From: a virus
Reading direction: 5' to 3' (one strand)
IMG/VR virus record: IMGVR_UViG_3300021957_000184
Span: 1 to 30,765 of that record
DNA: 30,765 nucleotides
A model generated the notes under the pieces. That model ran no database searches. It was not told the origin of the DNA and saw only the letters and a list, made by a program, of their open reading frames with translations. Below are positions 22,005 to 28,588 of this stretch, piece by piece. Position numbers and translations under genes: made by a program. Positions within the stretch are counted from its first letter, which is position 1; each line of letters opens with the position of its first letter.

Positions 22005-22477
22005 TTATAATAGTAGATAAAGTCTTTTACCCTACGACCTTAGAGACTATAAACAACGAAAACAATCACACTTATTTTAAGAAAGAAGAAGAACACGATA
22101 ACGGCGTAGTTGCTAGGCGACTTATAAATACAGCAGCTAATTACTTTAACTTTGATAATCAAGTAGGGTATGACATTTGGTTTCATAGGAATGGTATGCC
22201 AGATTGGCACCAAGACAGAGATGAACAAACTTTTTTTAAAACAGGACAAAGCCATTTTCCTATATGTTCTATAGTTTTTTACCCCCATGTAAAAGATTTA
22301 GTAGGTGGCGAACTTATATTTAAAAATAACATGCGTATAACACCAGTGACAAATAGACTTGTCATGTTTGGTCCTGGTCTAGAACACAAAGTAACACCTA
22401 TTCAAAGTGGAGAAAGAGTATCTATGAATATAAACTCCTGGAACTATGATGTAGAAGTAGCAAAGGAATTTAACTAA
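22001..22477 (+). CDS. Second small 2-oxoglutarate/Fe(II) oxygenase
   Basis: This 158-residue protein keeps the dioxygenase residues: His70-x-Asp72 (DWHQDRDE), distal His129 (LEHKVTP) and Arg139 (GERVSM). LVGGELIF near 100-107 fits the family's conserved Gly-Gly strand. It is short and has no added domain. Its sequence is only loosely like the upstream oxygenase, so the pair need not be a recent duplication and may have different targets. It is coupled by overlap to both neighbours (ATGA upstream, TAATG downstream), in one unit with the collagen fibre and the lysyl-hydroxylase fusion. The substrate is unknown. Confidence 0.78.
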   Translation: MIIIVDKVFYPTTLETINNENNHTYFKKEEEHDNGVVARRLINTAANYFNFDNQVGYDIWFHRNGMPDWHQDRDEQTFFKTGQSHFPICSIVFYPHVKDLVGGELIFKNNMRITPVTNRLVMFGPGLEHKVTPIQSGERVSMNINSWNYDVEVAKEFN

Positions 22478-24318
22478 TGAAGAAGTTTGTAATTAATCTA
22501 AAAAGTAGGCCTGAACGTAAACAACATTTTATAGAGAAAAACCCAACGTTAAAAAACTACACGTTTGTAGAAGCAGTAGACGGCTATAAAGATTTATCTA
22601 TGTACAAAACAAGGCCTGGGTGGATAGACCCTTTTCAAAAAAGAGGTATTGTACCTACAGAAGTAGCGTGTTTTTTATCACATAGAAACATGTGGCAAAA
22701 GTGCGTAGAGTTAGATGAGCCTATATATGTAATAGAGGATGATGCAATTATAAATATAGATAAGTGGGATGAAGAGTTTTATGACCATACAATAGACTAT
22801 TGGGATTTGTTATACCTACAACGTAATGAAAACGAACCTCAAAATACTATAAAAATGGGGGATAGGTTAGAAAGACCTTGGTACCCTTACAACACTACAG
22901 CTTACGTTATAGCACCAAAAGGAGCAAAAAAGCTTTTGGGTACTAATATAATGCAAGAAGGTATAATACCCGTAGATGAGTACATACCAGAACAAATTAG
23001 GGAAGGCAGTCTTATGGCGTTGGCTTTACAAGAAGATGCTTGTAACCAAGCCCGCACTGATATACTACCTTCTGACATACGTAATGATAGGAGAGATATG
23101 ACTATACATGCAATAACAATTGGTACAGACGTGACCAAAATGAAAAAACTATATGATTCTGCAGATAAGCACAGTGTAAAAATAGATAACTGGGGTGCAG
23201 GTGTTGACTGGAGAGGCTCAGATATGACAGGGCCAGGTGGTGGTCAAAAAGTAAATATACTAAAACAACATATACAACATTTGCCGGACACGGATATTTT
23301 ACTCTTTACAGATGCGTACGATGTTTTTTATTCTGATTCATTAGAAACAATCAAAGAAAGATATTTAGATATGGGACATAAGGTACTTTTTTCTGCAGAA
23401 GAAGTGTGTTGGCCCGATCCTAGTTTAGGTAATCAGTTTCCTTCCGTGCATACTAGGTATAGATATCTTAACTCTGGTACGTTTATTGGTGAAGTAGGAG
23501 AAATAAAAAAAATACTAACCCACGGTTCTATAACAGATCGCCAAGACGATCAGTTGTTTTATCAACAAGCATATTTAGAAGGCATTTATGACATAGGCTT
23601 AGACGTAGAAGCTTATATATTTCAGTGTCACGAGCCTAATATAACTATGCTAGGTAAACAATTACATAACCAAGAGACAACGTGTTGTCCTTGTATATAC
23701 CACGGCAATGGAGATGACTCTGCAAAAGATAACTTTGAACGTATCTATAAAGAAATGTACCCGCAGTACAACTTGTTTCATACCCCTACCCATGACTATG
23801 AAGTCATAGATAAAGACATGATACTGATAGATTTTATGTCAGAACATCAATGCCAAAGACTTATAGAACTAGCAGAGCAAAATGCAGAGTGGAAAAGCTT
23901 GCCTAACGATACTTACCCTGCACAAGAGATAAGGCTAAAAGAACTTAACCTATACCAAGAATTAGAAGAACATTGGCAAAAACATGTCAAACCTATAATA
24001 GAACCTTATTGGAATCCTATGGTTGTAGAGGGTGTAAGAGATGCGTTTATGTTGAAGTATTCTACAAATTCACAAACTAAATTAGCATTACACCATGACT
24101 CTTCGCACGTAACTGGCTCAGTAAAATTAAATAAAAACTATAAAGGTGGCGAGTTATTTTTTCCTAGACAAGGCATAAGCAATGCTGATATACCTGTAGG
24201 TAAACTGCTTTTATTCCCAGGACAAGTAACACACCCACACGAATGTGTAGAACTTATTGAAGGCACTAAGTACAGTCTTACTATATGGTCACAAAGGTAC
24301 AAAGGCGATATACTGTAG
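22477..24318 (+). CDS. GT25 + PLOD-type glycosyltransferase + lysyl hydroxylase fusion
   Basis: Three domains are visible in 613 residues. Residues 1-205 are GT25-like: VINLKSRPERKQHF, then VPTEVACFLSHRNMW, then an EDD metal motif at 87-89; GT25 includes animal procollagen galactosyltransferases. Residues 208-430 resemble the GT domain of animal PLOD/LH3: FTDAYDV with Asp279 and Asp282, VLFSAEEVCWPD at 303-314, YLNSGTFIG, DDQLFYQ, and HGNG with His409, matching the Mn-binding Asp/Asp/His recalled for LH3. Residues 440-613 resemble the lysyl hydroxylase domain: His539-x-Asp541 in HHDSS, His588 in THPHE, and Lys598 where LH3 has Arg. Inferred reactions are Lys hydroxylation, then Gal and Glc transfer. 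Each family match is by eye. Confidence 0.88.
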   Translation: MKKFVINLKSRPERKQHFIEKNPTLKNYTFVEAVDGYKDLSMYKTRPGWIDPFQKRGIVPTEVACFLSHRNMWQKCVELDEPIYVIEDDAIINIDKWDEEFYDHTIDYWDLLYLQRNENEPQNTIKMGDRLERPWYPYNTTAYVIAPKGAKKLLGTNIMQEGIIPVDEYIPEQIREGSLMALALQEDACNQARTDILPSDIRNDRRDMTIHAITIGTDVTKMKKLYDSADKHSVKIDNWGAGVDWRGSDMTGPGGGQKVNILKQHIQHLPDTDILLFTDAYDVFYSDSLETIKERYLDMGHKVLFSAEEVCWPDPSLGNQFPSVHTRYRYLNSGTFIGEVGEIKKILTHGSITDRQDDQLFYQQAYLEGIYDIGLDVEAYIFQCHEPNITMLGKQLHNQETTCCPCIYHGNGDDSAKDNFERIYKEMYPQYNLFHTPTHDYEVIDKDMILIDFMSEHQCQRLIELAEQNAEWKSLPNDTYPAQEIRLKELNLYQELEEHWQKHVKPIIEPYWNPMVVEGVRDAFMLKYSTNSQTKLALHHDSSHVTGSVKLNKNYKGGELFFPRQGISNADIPVGKLLLFPGQVTHPHECVELIEGTKYSLTIWSQRYKGDIL

Positions 24319-24320
24319 GA

Positions 24321-24953
24321 ATGTACAAAGCCGCATCACTTACAGAAGAAGACATAACAACTCTTTACTACGAAGGTGTTTTAAAAGATTTATATATACA
24401 GTCTAGTGGGTATATAAATAGAGGTACTTATGCTTATCCTGGAGTAGACTACACTCCAGAAGAAATAGCTTCTGCTTCAGAAGATATAAAAACAGATTTT
24501 TGGTACAACGTTTGCCTAGGAAATTTATTACAACCAGGCGGGGTACTTATAGGTACTTATGTTAACAATCACCTTGTAGGTTTATTTATCGGGTTTATTA
24601 ATGACGGCGGAGAATACCATTTGTGTAACTTCCTAATGAGGCCAGATGCAGATGGTACGAGAAACTTTTTATTTGTGTCTGAGTATCATAATGTTTTAGG
24701 AGAAGTAGAAAAGTCTTTAGGTGCTACAGTAGCGTACACCTACGTAGATATAGGTTCTCCTATACACGATAGCTTAACGTCTTGGATAAACTACTTTCGT
24801 AATATAGAAGAGTCAAATGTAAAAAATTGGGGGAGCATGGTAAACTTAGGAGAAGTTACTCAAAGTTATAACGTTCCCGAAGGTGAAACTTGGGAGAACG
24901 TAAAAAATAATTACAGTTGTACTTTTGAAAAATATAAAATGGAATATTATTAA
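24321..24953 (+). CDS. GNAT-like protein in collagen-modification unit (unknown role)
   Basis: I take ATG at 24321, two bases after the upstream stop; an in-frame ATG at 24285 would overlap the fusion gene. Neither has a good ribosome-binding site. The 210-residue protein has a strand pair near 73-90 (GGVLIGTYVNNHLVGLFIGF) and EYHLCNFLMRPDADGTRNFL near 94-113, which together look like the central strands and acetyl-CoA turn region of a GNAT fold. A clear acetyl-CoA motif is absent. Its place after the fusion gene, and its coupling to the next gene, suggest a fibre- or modification-related role. I would not name a substrate. Confidence 0.42.
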   Translation: MYKAASLTEEDITTLYYEGVLKDLYIQSSGYINRGTYAYPGVDYTPEEIASASEDIKTDFWYNVCLGNLLQPGGVLIGTYVNNHLVGLFIGFINDGGEYHLCNFLMRPDADGTRNFLFVSEYHNVLGEVEKSLGATVAYTYVDIGSPIHDSLTSWINYFRNIEESNVKNWGSMVNLGEVTQSYNVPEGETWENVKNNYSCTFEKYKMEYY

Positions 24954-25687
24954 TGTCTTGGTTTAAAGATACAAATGTAGATATGGCAGAATTAGCTAGT
25001 GTCTATCGTACACCTAACCAAGGTGTGTCTGCTAAATCTAATTCTAATATATCTTTTACTGACTACAGGCATATGCCTCCCCAGGCAAATGGCTCTAACA
25101 ATACTCTTGGTATTAATGGGGGTAATCAAACTTTACGATTTGATGATTTACATGATACAGGAGGAGTTGTAGGCGGTTCAAGTAGTTATACTAGCGGATC
25201 TACTAAAGGCGCAGCTACTAGAACCCTAACAGGTGCTTTTACTGCGCATGGGGCATCTGTTGTAAGGAACGATGGCTCTTCTACATCTCAGGGTTATATG
25301 AAATTGGGCGCACAGTCAGGAACACCCGACCTTCGAGGAGTTGGTAACTTTGGTAGCCCTTCTACTTTTTCCTATTATCTTGAAGGTATTGGTCAAGAGG
25401 CCCTTAGTTTAGGAGGTCAATTGTTTGTTGTAGTAAGAGGTGTTGGGTATCAAGCTAGCGCACCGGCAGCAAATTCTTGGAGTACTATAAGAGTAAGAAA
25501 TCTTCTACCAAGTGGGGGTGGTTTTACTGGAGATTATAACCAGTCTGACGGGACATCGCTCATTGGATGGACTTCTAGTGTTAGTGGTACTTCTAGAATA
25601 TGGACTGCTTCCCATGGATTTGCAGGCGTTTACAGCAGCGCCATTAGTTTTGTTGGAAACGGAACTCATTCAATTGAGTTTATCTAG
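24953..25687 (+). CDS. Tail fibre or tail-associated protein (hypothetical)
   Basis: This 244-residue protein has a short N-terminal segment (WFKDTNVDMAELASVYRTP) and then a long Gly/Ser/Thr/Asn-rich, beta-like body with no Cys. I see no signal peptide, membrane segment or enzymatic motif. The composition and the TAATG coupling to the preceding gene suggest a structural part of the tail or fibre, possibly a carbohydrate-facing tip. No close family is recognised. Confidence 0.4.
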   Translation: MSWFKDTNVDMAELASVYRTPNQGVSAKSNSNISFTDYRHMPPQANGSNNTLGINGGNQTLRFDDLHDTGGVVGGSSSYTSGSTKGAATRTLTGAFTAHGASVVRNDGSSTSQGYMKLGAQSGTPDLRGVGNFGSPSTFSYYLEGIGQEALSLGGQLFVVVRGVGYQASAPAANSWSTIRVRNLLPSGGGFTGDYNQSDGTSLIGWTSSVSGTSRIWTASHGFAGVYSSAISFVGNGTHSIEFI

Positions 25688-25701
25688 ACTTAGTATATAA
25701 T
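25674..25701 (+). promoter_or_regulatory. Possible sigma70-type promoter before the lysis genes
   Basis: TTGAGT (25674-25679) and a perfect TATAAT (25696-25701) are 16 bases apart. A start about seven bases after the -10 box would lie at 25708, the A of the next gene's ATG. That would give a leaderless transcript. The next gene lacks a Shine-Dalgarno site, which agrees. The DNA is AT-rich, so chance is possible. Confidence 0.4.
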
Positions 25702-25707
25702 TTCAAC

Positions 25708-25890
25708 ATGGCTACGGTGAAAGAAACATTGGCAAAAATTGAATCACACGAAAGAGAGTGTAATATTCGATACACTGCTATAGAGAAACGCTTAGACAAA
25801 GGAGATGCTAAGTTTGACCGTATGGACACTAAGTTCACAACAATGATTATAGGCGTGTATGTCCTTATCATTGGTTCTAGCTTTTTATAA
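25708..25890 (+). CDS. Small holin-like membrane protein
   Basis: This 60-residue protein has a charged, coiled-coil-like N-terminal half (residues 1-42) and a C-terminal hydrophobic segment (about 45-60, TMIIGVYVLIIGSSFL). It ends eleven bases before the next start, and the T4-type lysozyme lies two genes on. A coiled coil plus one C-terminal membrane helix recalls XhlA-type lysis accessory proteins. A single 16-residue hydrophobic run is short for a holin, so it could instead be a membrane-anchored accessory. No Shine-Dalgarno is seen. Confidence 0.5.
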   Translation: MATVKETLAKIESHERECNIRYTAIEKRLDKGDAKFDRMDTKFTTMIIGVYVLIIGSSFL

Positions 25891-25900
25891 GGAGGTACCT

Positions 25901-26149
25901 ATGGCTAAAGCCGAAAGCAAATTACCACAGTTAATCAACTTTGATGGTAAACAATACGATATAACCCAGATGACTGACCGAGTAGCTCAGCAATTTAACA
26001 TGTTAGTTAGGTTACAAAGCGAATGGCAAGACGCTGATTTTAACTTACGAAAAGTAGAAGCAGCACAAAAAACAACTGTAACGGAACTGCAAGTCTTTTT
26101 AAAAGAAGATAAGATTAAATCAGTAGACGACAGGATAATAACACCATGA
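25901..26149 (+). CDS. Small conserved phage protein, DUF6447-like
   Basis: The start is ATG at 25901, set by AGGAGGT just upstream; an earlier in-frame ATG at 25859 lies inside the preceding gene. The 82-residue protein has an N-terminal beta turn (LINFDGKQYDITQMTD) and a long helix (about 25-70). I recall this arrangement in small cyanophage and marine-phage proteins annotated DUF6447. The function is unknown. Its position between the membrane protein and lysozyme may link it to lysis, or it may just be co-transcribed. Confidence 0.48.
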   Translation: MAKAESKLPQLINFDGKQYDITQMTDRVAQQFNMLVRLQSEWQDADFNLRKVEAAQKTTVTELQVFLKEDKIKSVDDRIITP

Positions 26150-26598
26150 ATGTAGAACAACTAAAAGAAGAGATTAAAAGACACGAGGGTGAAGTCTTAG
26201 AGATATATAAAGATAGTTTAGGCTACAAAACACTAGGTGTTGGGCACCTATGTCAACCCAATGATCCTGAATACGATTGGGAAGTGGGTACTAAAGTATC
26301 ACAAGAAGTTGTTGATCTGTATTATGAAGATGATTTTGCTAAGCACGTAGATGAGGCTATACACGTGTTTGGTACAGAAGAAGATTTTTATAATTTACCC
26401 GAAAATATACAACATGTTATAGTTAATATGTGCTTTAATTTAGGAGGGACTAGACTTTCTAAGTTCCGTAACATGCTAAAAGCATGTAGAGCACACGATT
26501 GGAAACAAATGGCAGCTGAAATGGAAGACAGCAGATGGTTTAACCAAGTAGGAAGAAGGAGTCGAGAACTGCAAGAATCAGTTCTGAATACTGTATAA
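26146..26598 (+). CDS. Endolysin, T4-type lysozyme (GH24)
   Basis: This 150-residue muramidase hydrolyses the beta-1,4 bond between MurNAc and GlcNAc in peptidoglycan. The GH24 catalytic set is clear: Glu14 (RHEGEV), Asp23 (IYKDSLGY) and Thr29 (KTLGVGH), with the spacing of T4 lysozyme Glu11, Asp20 and Thr26. The C-terminal lobe includes IVNMCFNLGGTRLSKF and SRWFNQVGRRSRELQ, both typical. There is no signal peptide or anchor, so release needs a holin-type partner, possibly the small membrane protein upstream. It overlaps the preceding gene by ATGA. Confidence 0.93.
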   Translation: MNVEQLKEEIKRHEGEVLEIYKDSLGYKTLGVGHLCQPNDPEYDWEVGTKVSQEVVDLYYEDDFAKHVDEAIHVFGTEEDFYNLPENIQHVIVNMCFNLGGTRLSKFRNMLKACRAHDWKQMAAEMEDSRWFNQVGRRSRELQESVLNTV

Positions 26599-26605
26599 TG
26601 AAAAA

Positions 26606-28588
26606 ATGGCCTATATTAAACTTAACACATTCGGAGGGCTTGCCCCTAAAGCTTCTCCCCGTCTATTAAAAGATGAGTTAGCTACAACAGCTACTGACGT
26701 AAATCTTGAAAGTGGGCGTTTAGTACCTATAAGAGATAACTCTGATACTCTTACTCTTTCTAATTCTTCTAGGCAATCTGTTTTTAAGTACACAGATGAT
26801 CCAGAACGTTGGCTACAATTCGATGAAGATGTAAATGTCGTGCGTAGTGCTATACCAGGAGATACCAATGACACGCTATATTGGTCGGGTCAAACTTTTC
26901 CTAAAATGGGTAGGTCTTCTGACATAATTGGCGGTTCTGTATATCCTAATTCTGCTTACAGATTAGGTATTCCCGCTCCTACAGCCGCTCCTACGGTAGC
27001 CCCAGTAGGACAAACACAGTTTGATGGAGTTATCGCATTTGTAAATGAAAGTTCTACTATAACAATAACTACTTCTACAAGTGGCACAGCCACTGCACAT
27101 AGTGCTTCTGTAGGTGAATACATAACACTTACAGGTTTTTCTACAACGCAGGGAGTAGCTGCTGCAGATATAAACGGTAATTATAAAATAAAGACAGTGC
27201 CTAGTGTTTCTACTTTAACAGTAGAATTATCTGCTGCTGCAACGGGTACGGGTAACAGTGCCTCTGTAGCAAACGGTGTAGCACTTGGTGGTAATTCAGA
27301 CGCAGAGTTAGATTACGAAACTTCCTACGTATACACTTTTGTATCTGCGTACGGAGAAGAAGGACCTCCTTCACCCGCCTCTACAGTTATAACCACGGAT
27401 GATAATATGACCGTAGCTCTATCTGCGCTAGAGACTTCTACAAGTATTAGTAATACCAACTTATCAAAGAAAAGAATATACAGATCTAACACTGGTTCTA
27501 ATTCTACGCAATTTCAATTTGTAGCAGAGCTGGCATTGTCTGCTACGACCTATACAGATGTATCAAAAAACACTGAACTAGCTGAAGTTATACCTTCTAG
27601 CACTTGGATTGCGCCACCAGATGACAGCGCTCTATACCCAGACGGGCCTATGAAAGGGTTGCTAGCTTTAGGTAACGGTACTTTTGCTGGTTTTACGGGC
27701 AATAGAATATGTTTTAGTGAAGCTTACCAACCACACGCTTGGCCTGCTGCTTATAGGCTAGGTATAGAAGAAAAAATAGTAGGTATAAAAGCCACCTCTA
27801 ACGGCCTTATTGTAGGAACAGAAAGCACTCCTTACTTAGTAACGGGTAGCGACCCTTCAGCCATGATTGCTATAAAAATAGAAACAGCAGAAGCGTGTTT
27901 AAGTAAAAGATCTATGGTGGATATGGGCGAAACAGTGATATATGCAGGGCCAGACGGTCTTATTGCAGTTTCTGGTGCCCAAGCTCAAAATATAACAGAG
28001 CCGATAATAACTGCAGAACAGTGGCAAGCTAACTACTACCCTTCTACTATCACAGGTTTTTACTGGCAAGGAAGGTATGTAGGGTTTTACAACACTGGCT
28101 CCGGTTTTGGTGGATTTATATTTGACCCCCGACAGGGAACAAACGCACTTGTAGATCTAGATGCAGGTGCGTTAATACGCGGCGGTTTTACTGACCCTGA
28201 CGATAACGAGCTGTATTTAATAATAGGAAATAAAATTAAAAAGTTTCAAGGTAGTTCTACTAACCTTACGTACAATTGGAAGAGTAAAGACTTTCCAATG
28301 GCAAGGCCTACTAGTATGGGGTTTGCAAAAGTAGATGCAGAAGCATACCCGGTAACATTAAAAGTGTACGGAGATGGCTCGGTAATATACAACGCTACTA
28401 TATCTACAAGCGGTAGTATTTTTAGTATTACGGGTACCACTCCTAGTTTTAGTGCTACAGCTATACCCGAACCTACAGTGCGGTTGCCCGCAAGCGTACA
28501 TAAAACTTTTGCTTTTGAGATAGAGACTGCGAAAATTGTAAACGAGGTTTGTTTAGGAGAGTCAATCGTAGAGCTTAAGGAAGTGTAA
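26606..28588 (+). CDS. Large virion structural protein, tail-associated (probable)
   Basis: This 660-residue protein begins IKLNTFGGLAPKASPRLLKD and LATTATDVNLESGRLVPIRD, a start I recognise in large structural proteins of marine podoviruses. The body has repeating strand units such as GLLALGNGTFAGFTGNRICF and VIYAGPDGLIAVSG that suggest a beta-propeller. P22 gp10 is a tail accessory propeller, so a tail-hub or head-tail closure role is possible, though no direct match is seen. No Shine-Dalgarno is visible; an A-run (26601-26606) precedes the start. An ATG at 26598 is out of frame and stops early. It ends in TAATG with the next gene. Confidence 0.52.
   Translation: MAYIKLNTFGGLAPKASPRLLKDELATTATDVNLESGRLVPIRDNSDTLTLSNSSRQSVFKYTDDPERWLQFDEDVNVVRSAIPGDTNDTLYWSGQTFPKMGRSSDIIGGSVYPNSAYRLGIPAPTAAPTVAPVGQTQFDGVIAFVNESSTITITTSTSGTATAHSASVGEYITLTGFSTTQGVAAADINGNYKIKTVPSVSTLTVELSAAATGTGNSASVANGVALGGNSDAELDYETSYVYTFVSAYGEEGPPSPASTVITTDDNMTVALSALETSTSISNTNLSKKRIYRSNTGSNSTQFQFVAELALSATTYTDVSKNTELAEVIPSSTWIAPPDDSALYPDGPMKGLLALGNGTFAGFTGNRICFSEAYQPHAWPAAYRLGIEEKIVGIKATSNGLIVGTESTPYLVTGSDPSAMIAIKIETAEACLSKRSMVDMGETVIYAGPDGLIAVSGAQAQNITEPIITAEQWQANYYPSTITGFYWQGRYVGFYNTGSGFGGFIFDPRQGTNALVDLDAGALIRGGFTDPDDNELYLIIGNKIKKFQGSSTNLTYNWKSKDFPMARPTSMGFAKVDAEAYPVTLKVYGDGSVIYNATISTSGSIFSITGTTPSFSATAIPEPTVRLPASVHKTFAFEIETAKIVNEVCLGESIVELKEV

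Noticed and set aside
24285-24320. Upstream start at 24285 for the GNAT-like gene
   Set aside because: It would add twelve residues overlapping the fusion gene's conserved C-terminus; ATG 24321 fits the tight spacing. Neither has a strong ribosome-binding site, so some doubt remains.
26598-26608. Start at ATG 26598 or slippage on the A-run for the 660-residue protein
   Set aside because: The frame from 26598 stops after a few codons, and the frame from 26606 gives the recognisable N-terminus.
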